A stretch of 12,207 nt of DNA from SIG575 sp964507395. Lineage in GTDB: Bacteria; Bacillota; Clostridia; Oscillospirales; Acutalibacteraceae. Under the pieces are notes generated by a model. The model searched no databases. It saw nothing but the letters and a program-made list of their open reading frames with translations, and was not told the DNA's origin. The translations under genes were made by a program, and so were the position numbers. Shown here in pieces: positions 6,230-11,977 of this stretch; the stretch's first letter is position 1, and each line of letters begins with the position of its first letter. The stretch lies in contig CAZDQE010000066.1 of NCBI GenBank assembly GCA_964507395.1, forward strand, positions 1 to 12,207, given 5' to 3'.

Positions 6230-6257
6230 CGGAACATCAGAATCTCCCGTTCCCTAC
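6230..6257 (-). repeat. GTAGGG palindrome E (reverse orientation, larger loop)
   Basis: CGGAAC (6230-6235) and GTTCC (6249-6253) pair around a 13-nt loop, and CCCTAC ends the unit at 6257. On the minus strand it reads GTAGGGAAC, loop, GTTCCG, the same frame as A-D with a larger loop. Confidence 0.45.
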
Positions 6258-6312
6258 AAGGCAACACTAAACATATCTATAAACAATAATTCATGTGTTT
6301 TTAACTACAAAC

Positions 6313-6339
6313 GTAGGGTTGACCCTTGCGGTCAACCGC
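6313..6339 (+). repeat. GTAGGG palindrome C
   Basis: GTAGGGTTGACC is followed by the loop CTTGC (6325-6329) and GGTCAACCGC. The 8-bp stem is GGTTGACC (6317-6324) with GGTCAACC (6330-6337). It shares its loop with element D. Confidence 0.6.
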
Positions 6340-6366
6340 AAGTCAAATTTTTTATTTTAAATTAAC

Positions 6367-6391
6367 GGACGACTGCAAGAGTCGTCCCTAC
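6367..6391 (-). repeat. GTAGGG palindrome D (reverse orientation)
   Basis: GGACGACT (6367-6374) pairs with AGTCGTCC (6380-6387), and CCCTAC closes the unit at 6391. Read on the minus strand it is GTAGGGACGACT, loop CTTGC, AGTCGTCC: the same border and the same loop as element C but a different stem. Confidence 0.6.
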
Positions 6392-6438
6392 AGTGTTGCC
6401 GTAAGTTTCATTTATTTTTTTGCGCCGCAGGCCCGAAA

Positions 6439-6466
6439 TTCTGCGTTCTGCACTCCGCATTCCGCA
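6439..6466. repeat. Four imperfect 7-bp tandem repeats
   Basis: TTCTGCG, TTCTGCA, CTCCGCA and TTCCGCA follow each other without gaps (consensus TTCYGCA). They lie between the composite repeat's GC motif and the mnmE terminator. Confidence 0.6.
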
Positions 6467-6468
6467 CT

Positions 6469-6524
6469 AAAAAGTCCTTCCGAGATCCTTCGCATTCGCT
6501 CAAGGATGACGGTCAGGACTTTTT
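6469..6524 (-). terminator. mnmE intrinsic terminator containing an inner repeat hairpin
   Basis: AAAAAGTCCT (6469-6478) pairs with AGGACTTTTT (6515-6524). On the minus strand the stem ends in CTTTTT, giving an intrinsic terminator right at the mnmE stop codon. The long loop carries an inner hairpin, ATCCTT (6486-6491) with AAGGAT (6503-6508). Its sequence resembles dispersed GATCCTTCGC/GCTCAAGGATGAC intergenic repeats. Confidence 0.65.
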
Positions 6525-7897
6525 TACTTTCCTACACAGAACTGTGAGAAGATTTCGTTTACAACTTCGTCACTTGCTTTTCTGCCTGTCAGCTCAAGGA
6601 GTTTTTCTATTGCACAGTCAAGAGATACATTGACAGCATCAAGTGTCATTCCGCTGGTGAGTGCAAACTTTGCTTCTCTCACACAGGAAAGCGCCTCTGT
6701 GGTGGAAAGGTACTGTCTCTCCCCTGTTATCATTGCCTGTGTTGTGTCGATTCTGTCAGTTTCAAGAAGTCTTGCAACTGCCTCTTCAAGTTCATCCTTG
6801 CCGTTCAGCTTTTCTGCACTGATTTCAACAATGGTTTCAATATATTCTGCAATTTCGTCTTTTACGTCTTTCACATCAAGGTCGGTTTTGTTGATAACAC
6901 CAAGGCAAAGCTTATCCTTGCAAAATTCGAGAATTTCCATATCCTCGCGTGTCAGCTCCTCCGAGCCGTCAAAAACTGCAATTACAAACTCAGATTTTTG
7001 AAGTCTGTCCTTTGCCATATCAACACCGATTGCCTCAATGGGGTCATCACTTTCCCTGATACCTGCCGTATCGGAAAGATGAAGTGAAATTCCGCCCAGA
7101 GTTACAGACTCTTCAACAATATCTCGTGTTGTCCCTGCATAACTTGTGACAATACTTCTCTGACTGCCGACCAGCATATTCATCAATGTTGATTTGCCAA
7201 CATTGGGTCTGCCTACAATTGCAGTCTGCACACCCTGAGTAAGAACTTTACCGCTGTCATAAGTAGAAATCAGTTTTTCAAGTGACTTTTCAACCTCAGA
7301 AACAGTGTTCAGCATTTCGTCATTTTCAAGCTCTTCAATTTCCTCGTCAGGATAATCCACCCACGCTGAAAGATGAGCTGAGACGTTGACAAGCTTTTCG
7401 GTGTTCGCCTCAATTTCACGGCTGAGTGTTCCGCCGAGAGCAGTAAGTGCCGCATCTGCCGCCTGTTTGCCCTGTGCACCGATCAAATCCATAACTGCTT
7501 CTGCCTGAGTCAGGTCCATTTTGCCGTTCAGGAAAGCTCTTTCCGTAAACTCGCCTGCACGGGCAGGAACGGCACCTGCCGAGAGAACCGCACGCAGAAC
7601 CCTTTTCAGAACATAAAGACCGCCATGACAGGAAAGCTCAACCACATTTTCACCTGTATAGCTGTGAGGTGTTCGGAAAACTAAAGCAACGCACTCGTCA
7701 ATATCTCCGTCTGAGTCAAAGACTCTGCCGAAATGGGCTCTGTAGCCTTTTGAGTTTTCAAGCTTATTTCCGCTGACAGCCTTGAAAATTTTATCGCAAA
7801 TTTTCATAGCCTCGTTGCCCGAAACTCTTATCATTCCGACGCCGCCTGCCGCCTGAGCTGTGGCGATCGCGGCTATAGTTTTATTAGATTCGTTCAT
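6524..7897 (-). CDS. mnmE: tRNA uridine-5-carboxymethylaminomethyl modification GTPase MnmE
   Basis: MnmE, with MnmG, installs the 5-carboxymethylaminomethyl group on U34 of tRNAs, using tetrahydrofolate and GTP. The 457-residue product has the full family architecture: an N-terminal folate-binding domain (about 1-120, starting TIAAIATAQAAGGVGMIRVSG), a helical domain, and the inserted G domain with G1 GRPNVGKST (229-237), G3 DTAG (276-279), G4 NKTD (336-339) and G5 SAE (360-362). The C-terminal catalytic CxGK motif (CVGK, 454-457) is the last four residues. ATG 7897 is chosen; an in-frame TTG at 7906 lacks a better site. A weak AGGA lies at 7907-7910. It is last in the rpmH cluster, but an intrinsic terminator sits directly upstream. 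mnmG, normally next, is absent from this window. Confidence 0.97.
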   Translation of the reverse strand: MNESNKTIAAIATAQAAGGVGMIRVSGNEAMKICDKIFKAVSGNKLENSKGYRAHFGRVFDSDGDIDECVALVFRTPHSYTGENVVELSCHGGLYVLKRVLRAVLSAGAVPARAGEFTERAFLNGKMDLTQAEAVMDLIGAQGKQAADAALTALGGTLSREIEANTEKLVNVSAHLSAWVDYPDEEIEELENDEMLNTVSEVEKSLEKLISTYDSGKVLTQGVQTAIVGRPNVGKSTLMNMLVGSQRSIVTSYAGTTRDIVEESVTLGGISLHLSDTAGIRESDDPIEAIGVDMAKDRLQKSEFVIAVFDGSEELTREDMEILEFCKDKLCLGVINKTDLDVKDVKDEIAEYIETIVEISAEKLNGKDELEEAVARLLETDRIDTTQAMITGERQYLSTTEALSCVREAKFALTSGMTLDAVNVSLDCAIEKLLELTGRKASDEVVNEIFSQFCVGK

Positions 7898-7912
7898 AAA
7901 AATCAATCCTAT

Positions 7913-7940
7913 AAAAAATCGCAGAGAAAGCCTCTGCGAT
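7913..7940 (-). terminator. Intrinsic terminator between khpB and mnmE
   Basis: On the minus strand ATCGCAGAG, loop GCTTT, CTCTGCGAT is followed at once by a T-run (complement of 7913-7918): a classical 9-bp stem and U-tract. It lies 8 nt after the khpB stop and only 3 bases before the AGGA of mnmE. There is no space for a promoter after it, so mnmE must rely on readthrough, processing, or a promoter inside khpB. Confidence 0.75.
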
Positions 7941-7947
7941 TAATTAA

Positions 7948-8901
7948 TTATTCTTCTGTATTTGCTCTTTTTTCGATTTTGCCGTAAAGAGATGCACCGC
8001 TTACGTCTGACTTGGGCTGAACATTTTCTCTTGCCTGTGCGGGAGCAGAAGATTTTCTCTGTCCGCCTCTCCCATCACGGCGGGGACGTGAATTGTAATT
8101 TGAAGATGCGTGTGTGGGCTTTACGCCGTCAACAAGCTTGATCACAACTCTTCTTGAATCGTCACTGCCGATTGAATAAGATTCCACATTTTCAATCTGC
8201 TGGATTGCTGTGTGGATAATTCTTCTCTCATAAGGATTCATAGGCTCAAGAACAACATTTCTGCCGTATTTAAGAACCTTTTCAGCATTTCTCTTTGCAA
8301 GTTCTGTAAGAGTTACCGCTCTCTTTTCTCTGTAATTGCCTACATTTACGGATACGCGCTTGAACTCTTCATTTTCCTTGCCTACTACAAGACGTACAAG
8401 ATACTGGATAGCATCAAGTGTTTCGCCTCTGCGTCCGATTACGCAACCGTAATCGTCACCACATTCAACCTGAAAGCTGATTGAATCAGCCTGTTTTGTT
8501 GTTGTGATGTGAACATCTTCGATTCCAAGACCCTTGAAGATGTTTCTGATGTAGTTTTCAGCTACGCCGTCAGCATCAACTGTTACCACTGCATCAGCAC
8601 TTACCTCTTCAGCCTTGGGAGCTGATTTTTTCTCAGTCTTTTTCTTTTCTTCGGGCTTCTTGGTTTCTGCCTTTACCTCTTTTTTAGGCTCAGGTTTTTT
8701 CTCTTCTTTAATCTCAATCTCATAGCTTGCCTTAACCTTATAAACAGTTGCACCTCTGAACAAGCCTAAGATCTTCTTTTCCTGAATTTCAACTTCAGTT
8801 TTAACTTCTGCGTCTGCCGGTGCACCCAGTTCAGCCAAAGCAGCCTTATGTGCTTCTTCTGCTGTTGAGCCTGTACCGATAGCCTCGATAAGTTTCTTCA
8901 A
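7948..8901 (-). CDS. khpB: KhpB/Jag RNA-binding protein (Jag-N, KH and R3H domains)
   Basis: KhpB (Jag, EloR) is a cytoplasmic RNA-binding protein that, with KhpA, affects cell elongation and sporulation-related expression in Firmicutes (established for the family). The 317-residue product has a Jag-N domain (1-52, ending ILGLFRGATVYKV), a Lys/Glu/Pro-rich linker (about 62-98), a KH domain with the GxxG loop GRRG at 156-159, and an R3H domain with R226-x3-H230 in NPYERRIIHTAIQ. A basic, Gly/Arg/Ser-rich tail (about 262-317) probably adds nucleic-acid affinity. The start is TTG at 8901, with AGGCGGTG at 8908-8915 and a natural MKKLIEAIGTGSTAEEA N-terminus. It lies 19 nt after yidC, the conserved order. 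Confidence 0.93.
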   Translation of the reverse strand: MKKLIEAIGTGSTAEEAHKAALAELGAPADAEVKTEVEIQEKKILGLFRGATVYKVKASYEIEIKEEKKPEPKKEVKAETKKPEEKKKTEKKSAPKAEEVSADAVVTVDADGVAENYIRNIFKGLGIEDVHITTTKQADSISFQVECGDDYGCVIGRRGETLDAIQYLVRLVVGKENEEFKRVSVNVGNYREKRAVTLTELAKRNAEKVLKYGRNVVLEPMNPYERRIIHTAIQQIENVESYSIGSDDSRRVVIKLVDGVKPTHASSNYNSRPRRDGRGGQRKSSAPAQARENVQPKSDVSGASLYGKIEKRANTEE

Positions 8902-8920
8902 TTATTTCACCGCCTGTTGA

Positions 8921-9880
8921 TTATTTTTCGTTTTTCATCTTAGCAATCGCTTTTGTGTTATTTTCTTTTGAACGGCGCATGATTGTTTCAACAACAAGCT
9001 CTTTAGCAAGGATTTTTTCTTTTCTGTAAACCTTGTGGAGAACAAGTGTCTGAATTGCGCTGAGTATATTCTGGAAAATCCAGTAAACACCGATACCTGC
9101 GGGGAACTGGAAAGCAAACCAGATTGACATAAGGGGCATACCGTATGTCATACAACCCATAGAGGGATTTTTTGCCATTTCGGGATTTTCTTTTTTCTGT
9201 CTTGCCTGTGTGATGATACTTGTGAGAAGCGAAGTAACACCTGACAGAATGGGAATGAGAACAAGAAACTTCGCACCTGTCTCACTTGTACTCCAGTTCT
9301 TGACTGCATCGAAGCTGGGAGTAGTTGTAAGAGTTACACCGAATGCTGAGAAATTCTCAATAAATTTTTCGATTGTTTCCGCAGTTTCTGCTGAAACAAC
9401 ACCGGAAAGCTCAGAGAACTTATCCATAATCGTCATTTCAATCTGACGATCATTTTTGATTTCAGCAATTTTCTTTACACCCTCAGTCAGCGCAGTAAGT
9501 TCCGCTTCCGGAATACGGAGAACGTACTTCAGGGGCTGATAGATAATGTTGTAAAGAAGAATAATAACGGGCATCTGAATCAAAAGAGGAAGACAACCCT
9601 GCGCGCCCATAGGATTATAACCCTCGCGCTGATAGAGAGCCTGTGTTTCTTCCTGAATTTTTTTCTGGTCACCTGCATATCTTGCCTGAATTCTTCTTAC
9701 CTTAGGCTGAATTCTCTGCATTTTTGCCGAGCTCTTCTGCTGTGAAATTGAAGTCGGCAAAAGGATAAGCTTGAACACGATTGCAAAGAAGAGCAAAGCA
9801 ACAACATAGTTACCGCTTAAATTATAGAACTGTTCAAGTATCCACGCAAAGGGCAGGTACACATAGTCTAAAAATTTCAT
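8921..9880 (-). CDS. yidC: Membrane protein insertase YidC/Oxa1 family
   Basis: YidC inserts membrane proteins, alone or with SecYEG. The 319-residue product is a Gram-positive-type YidC without the large N-terminal periplasmic domain of proteobacteria and without a lipobox cysteine. Hydrophobic segments lie at about 25-42, 97-113, 206-224 and 243-283 (probably two spans). Between the first two is the charged cytoplasmic hairpin (QKSSAKMQRIQPKVRRIQARY, then NPMGAQGCLPLLIQMP). The groove residue, Arg in B. subtilis SpoIIIJ, aligns with Lys37 (IVFKLILLP), a conservative change. The outside loop (about 120-200) is rather long. ATG 9880 overlaps the yidD stop by 4 nt (ATGA), and GGAGG at 9888-9892 lies within yidD, so the pair is translationally coupled. 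Confidence 0.96.
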   Translation of the reverse strand: MKFLDYVYLPFAWILEQFYNLSGNYVVALLFFAIVFKLILLPTSISQQKSSAKMQRIQPKVRRIQARYAGDQKKIQEETQALYQREGYNPMGAQGCLPLLIQMPVIILLYNIIYQPLKYVLRIPEAELTALTEGVKKIAEIKNDRQIEMTIMDKFSELSGVVSAETAETIEKFIENFSAFGVTLTTTPSFDAVKNWSTSETGAKFLVLIPILSGVTSLLTSIITQARQKKENPEMAKNPSMGCMTYGMPLMSIWFAFQFPAGIGVYWIFQNILSAIQTLVLHKVYRKEKILAKELVVETIMRRSKENNTKAIAKMKNEK

Positions 9881-10122
9881 TTTCTATCCTCCGTAGCAGG
9901 TTTCTTTTTTTTCGGTTTTACGGGGTCGTACCCACCGGGGAACAGCGGGTTGCATCTCATCAGACGCAAAAATGCTAATATTCCCCCCTTGATAACGCCG
10001 TGAATTTCAATAGCATCAATTGCATACTGCGAGCAAGTCGGATAATAACGGCATCGGGGAGGAAACAGAGGAGATATTTTTCTTTGATAAAACCTTATAA
10101 ACTTAATCAGAAATTTTTTCAT
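9877..10122 (-). CDS. yidD: Membrane protein insertion efficiency factor YidD
   Basis: YidD is a small membrane-associated protein that assists YidC-dependent insertion. The 81 residues contain the family signature RFYQRKISPLFPPRCRYYPT, then CSQYAIDAIEIHGVIKGG and RLMRCNPLFPGGYDPV, with three conserved cysteines and a positively charged amphipathic N-terminus (MKKFLIKFIRFYQRK). The C-terminal lysine-rich tail is usual. The start at 10122 lies 20 nt inside rnpA, and the end overlaps yidC by 4 nt. Its own ribosome binding site is weak (GGGG about 14 nt upstream), so translational coupling to rnpA is likely. Identity is clear from motif and context. Confidence 0.96.
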   Translation of the reverse strand: MKKFLIKFIRFYQRKISPLFPPRCRYYPTCSQYAIDAIEIHGVIKGGILAFLRLMRCNPLFPGGYDPVKPKKKKPATEDRK

Positions 10123-10468
10123 TTCGGTTTATTACCCCGGCACTGCCGAGATGCTCACGCATGGTTTTCATTACAGCAGTGCTTTTAACATATTTTGTTT
10201 TGCTGCGTGCGACGAATACGATATCAAAAGAGCCTGTCATTTCCGGATATAACTGACAAAACGCAGCTCTGATCACTCGCCTTGAGCGATTTCTCTCTAC
10301 TGCGTTTCCGATTTTTTTACCCGTCGTTATACCATAACGACAGTATCCGACGCGGTTTCTAACGACGTAAGTTACAAGTGTTGCTGATGCATAAGACTTG
10401 CCCCTGCCGTAAGCACGTCGGAAATCACTGTTTTGATTTAGCGTTATGGGTTTTGACAAATCAATCAA
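10103..10468 (-). CDS. rnpA: Ribonuclease P protein component
   Basis: RnpA is the protein cofactor of RNase P, which removes tRNA 5' leaders with the catalytic RNA. The product is about 118-121 residues, with the family N-terminal motif NSDFRRAYGRGKSYAS and the basic RNR helix VERNRSRRVIRAAF (about 58-70). Two TTG starts are possible: 10468 (MIDLSKPI) and 10459 (M/L-SKPITLNQNSDF). The second has GGA 9 nt upstream, but neither has a strong site, so the N-terminus is uncertain by three residues. It lies 24 nt after rpmH, and its 3' end overlaps yidD by 20 nt. The RNase P RNA itself is not in this window. Confidence 0.95.
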   Translation of the reverse strand: MIDLSKPITLNQNSDFRRAYGRGKSYASATLVTYVVRNRVGYCRYGITTGKKIGNAVERNRSRRVIRAAFCQLYPEMTGSFDIVFVARSKTKYVKSTAVMKTMREHLGSAGVINRNEKISD

Positions 10469-10492
10469 TCCGTTCGTCTGAATGTACAGAAA

Positions 10493-10627
10493 TTAATAAG
10501 AAAGCTGCTTTCTGCCTTTTGCTCTGCGGCGAGCAAGAACCTTGCGGCCGTTTCTGTCAGACATTCTCTTTCTAAAGCCGTGCTCCATTTTTCTGTGACG
10601 TTTCTTGGGCTGATAAGTTCTTTTCAT
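10493..10627 (-). CDS. rpmH: 50S ribosomal protein L34
   Basis: L34 is a tiny, very basic large-subunit protein bound to 23S rRNA. The 44-codon frame reads MKRTYQPKKRHRKMEHGFRK and then RMSDRNGRKVLARRRAKGRK, ending QLSY, matching the family in length and nearly every conserved position. ATG at 10627 has GGAGGG at 10635-10640 with 7-nt spacing. It is the first gene of the rpmH-rnpA-yidD-yidC-khpB-mnmE cluster, transcribed from the promoter at 10742-10771. dnaA, the usual upstream neighbour, is not here. Confidence 0.97.
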   Translation of the reverse strand: MKRTYQPKKRHRKMEHGFRKRMSDRNGRKVLARRRAKGRKQLSY

Positions 10628-10741
10628 CTTTTAACCCTCCTATCCTCTCAGTAAAGTTATTGTCAGCGGTTTCATTAAAAACCGTGATTTTGAGTATCAA
10701 TGCAAATCTGCTTGCAAAAAAACATACTCCAACAATATGAT
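10628..10741 (-). promoter_or_regulatory. rpmH leader region (about 108 nt)
   Basis: Between the predicted start near 10735 and the rpmH ATG lies a leader with a 6-bp stem, CGGTTT (10666-10671) with AAACCG, close to the ribosome binding site, and otherwise AT-rich sequence. No DnaA boxes (TTATCCACA type), no T-box and no recognisable riboswitch were seen. Confidence 0.35.
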
Positions 10742-10771
10742 ATTATATAATAAACTTGTCTGCAATGTCAA
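10742..10771 (-). promoter_or_regulatory. rpmH operon promoter
   Basis: On the minus strand a perfect TTGACA (10771-10766) and a perfect TATAAT (10747-10742) are separated by 18 bases. Upstream A-rich tracts (complement of the T-runs at 10775-10798) could serve as an UP element. It should drive the whole cluster from rpmH at least to the terminator before mnmE. Confidence 0.8.
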
Positions 10772-10798
10772 CACCTTTTTTATTTTTTGTTTTTCTTT

Positions 10799-10819
10799 CA
10801 ATATTTTACATCAATATTG
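10799..10819. promoter_or_regulatory. 7-bp inverted repeat in the divergent rpmH / flavin reductase gap
   Basis: CAATATT (10799-10805) and AATATTG (10813-10819) are exact reverse complements with a 7-nt spacer, upstream of the plus-strand gene. It may be an operator. No convincing pair of -35 and -10 boxes for the plus-strand gene was found, though AT-rich -10-like sequences lie at 10852-10868. Confidence 0.3.
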
Positions 10820-10883
10820 TGAAAAGGCTATGAATTTTTCATAAATTATGGTAATATATACATATTATAAGGAGGTTATTGCA

Positions 10884-11381
10884 ATGAGAGAAATAAATAT
10901 CAGAGATATCAAAGCAAACGCAATTAAAATGATAAGCGACGATTGGGCACTGCTCACTGCAGGAAACAAGCAGAGCTTCAACACAATGACAGTAAGCTGG
11001 GGCGGTATAGGTGAGCTCTGGGGAAAAGATGTAGCTTTCATCTTTGTCCGTCCTCAGAGATATACGAAAGAGTTTATTGACAGAGAGAAAATGATGACTC
11101 TCTCCTTTTTCGGCGGACAGAAGAAAAAAGAAATGGCACTCTGCGGAAAAGTCAGCGGCAGGGATTTTGATAAATTCAAAGAAACAGGACTCACTCCCGC
11201 CTTTTCGGACGGCACAGTGTACGTAAAGGAAGCGGAAACGGTTCTCTTTCTTAAAACACTGGCTGTAACGGAAATGACTCCCGATTCATTCCTTGACAGC
11301 ACAATTGACACTTCCTGCTATCCCAACAAGGACTATCATATAGTATATATAGCAGAAATCGTGAAAGTGCTCGAAAATTGA
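10884..11381 (+). CDS. Flavin reductase family (FMN-binding split-barrel) protein
   Basis: The 165-residue product matches the flavin reductase-like domain family, cytoplasmic FMN-binding split-barrel proteins that transfer electrons between NAD(P)H and flavins or bind FMN. Visible family features are the N-terminal DDWALLTAGNKQSFNTMTVSWGG, in which TAG and NTMTVSWG are the usual FMN-contact strand and turn, then WGKDVAFIFVRPQRYTKEFI and MTLSFFGG, and a later beta-rich half ending VYIAEIVKVLEN. The substrate is unknown. ATG 10884 with AAGGAGG at 10869-10875 (8-nt spacing) is clearly the start; the open frame to 10848 includes the ribosome binding site itself and is rejected. It is a stand-alone gene, divergent from rpmH. 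No GC-rich terminator follows, only A/T tracts. Confidence 0.85.
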   Translation: MREINIRDIKANAIKMISDDWALLTAGNKQSFNTMTVSWGGIGELWGKDVAFIFVRPQRYTKEFIDREKMMTLSFFGGQKKKEMALCGKVSGRDFDKFKETGLTPAFSDGTVYVKEAETVLFLKTLAVTEMTPDSFLDSTIDTSCYPNKDYHIVYIAEIVKVLEN

Positions 11382-11394
11382 GTATAAAACATCA

Positions 11395-11468
11395 GAAAAA
11401 AATTTTTTCAAAAAAATTAAAAAAATTTTCAAAAAACTATTGCATTTTTTGAAAAGTGGTGTTATAAT
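11395..11468 (+). promoter_or_regulatory. 5S rRNA promoter with A-tract UP element
   Basis: TTGCAT (11440-11445), a 17-base spacer and a perfect TATAAT (11463-11468) are preceded by phased A and T tracts from 11395 to 11436, including a GAAAAAAATTTTTTC palindrome. This is the arrangement of a strong rRNA promoter with an UP element. Transcription should start near 11475. Confidence 0.8.
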
Positions 11469-11474
11469 AGCAAA

Positions 11475-11522
11475 GTCGTCAGGGCGACAGACAGTCGAAA
11501 GGCTGAAAATAAGTCCTGAATA
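11475..11522 (+). other. 5S rRNA precursor leader with two small hairpins
   Basis: GTCG (11475-11478) can pair with CGAC (11485-11488), and CAGTC GAAA GGCTG (11492-11505) forms a GNRA-tetraloop hairpin. The leader separates the predicted transcription start from mature 5S and would be removed during maturation. Its structure is read directly; its function is inferred. Confidence 0.45.
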
Positions 11523-11639
<117 letters not shown>

Positions 11640-11648
11640 CAATTGAAG

Positions 11649-11676
11649 TAGCCACCCAATAGGGTGGTTATTTTTT
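11649..11676 (+). terminator. Intrinsic terminator after 5S rRNA
   Basis: TAGCCACCC (11649-11657), loop AATA, GGGTGGTTA (11662-11670) is followed by TTTTTT. The 9-bp stem has one G-U pair. It ends 28 bp before the ATG of the next gene. Confidence 0.85.
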
Positions 11677-11704
11677 ATCTTGAAAACAAAAGGGAGTTTT
11701 TAAA

Positions 11705-11953
11705 ATGGTTTATACATACCGCACACAGGGCACTTGTGCCAGAACAATTGACATTGAAGTTGAGGACGGAATCATTAAAGAAGTTAAATTCAACGGGGGC
11801 TGTGCAGGAAATACTCAGGGAATTTCCAAGCTTGTCGAAGGAATGAATGCTACTGAAGTTATCGAAAGACTTGAGGGAATCAGATGCGGCTTCAAGCCTA
11901 CCTCCTGCCCCGACCAGTTGGCAAAGGCTCTGAAAGTTGTTCTCAATAAATGA
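11705..11953 (+). CDS. TSCPD domain-containing protein (TIGR03905 family)
   Basis: The 82-residue protein is a stand-alone TSCPD domain, a small domain also found fused at the C-terminus of B12-dependent ribonucleotide reductases and common as a free protein in clostridia; its activity is unknown. The name-giving TSCPD is at residues 66-70, within IRCGFKPTSCPDQLAKAL. The N-terminal part is a typical MVYTYRTQGTCARTIDIEVE, then the central FNGGCAGNTQGISKL. Four cysteines (11, 33, 61, 68) are spaced as in the family and could bind a metal or cluster (inference). ATG 11705 has AGGGAG at 11691-11696. It starts 28 bp after the 5S terminator with no clear promoter of its own, so it may depend on readthrough from the 5S promoter. 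Confidence 0.92.
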   Translation: MVYTYRTQGTCARTIDIEVEDGIIKEVKFNGGCAGNTQGISKLVEGMNATEVIERLEGIRCGFKPTSCPDQLAKALKVVLNK

Positions 11954-11977
11954 TTATTAAAAAGGTCAAAGTATAAA

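Larger units (their letters stand above)
5966..6523. other. 558-bp intergenic region made of repeats; no gene
   Basis: I see no credible coding sequence. In order it holds a terminator hairpin (5997-6035), an inverted repeat AACGG/CCGTT (6090-6117), five GTAGGG-bordered palindromes (6137-6391), a GC-rich motif shared with 4541-4559, four heptad repeats (6439-6466) and the mnmE terminator (6469-6524). The frame at 6326-6547 on the plus strand is built from these repeats and is not considered a gene. Confidence 0.7.

Noticed and set aside
6137..6391. CRISPR array
   Set aside because: The repeats are palindromes in alternating orientation with irregular spacing and divergent cores; there are no uniform direct repeats or spacers and no cas genes.
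6326..6547. 73-codon plus-strand frame in the repeat region
   Set aside because: It is composed of palindromes, heptads and the mnmE terminator and runs into mnmE; no ribosome binding site is present.
6630..7001. Serine-rich 123-codon plus-strand frame
   Set aside because: It is a shadow of mnmE on the opposite strand; serine richness comes from the codon pattern of the true gene.
10628..10883. Replication origin next to rpmH
   Set aside because: I found no TTATCCACA-type boxes or AT-rich 13-mers in the gap, and dnaA is not adjacent.
11664..11846. 60-codon plus-strand frame overlapping the TSCPD gene
   Set aside because: It starts in the 5S terminator, is out of frame with the clearly conserved TSCPD protein and has no ribosome binding site.
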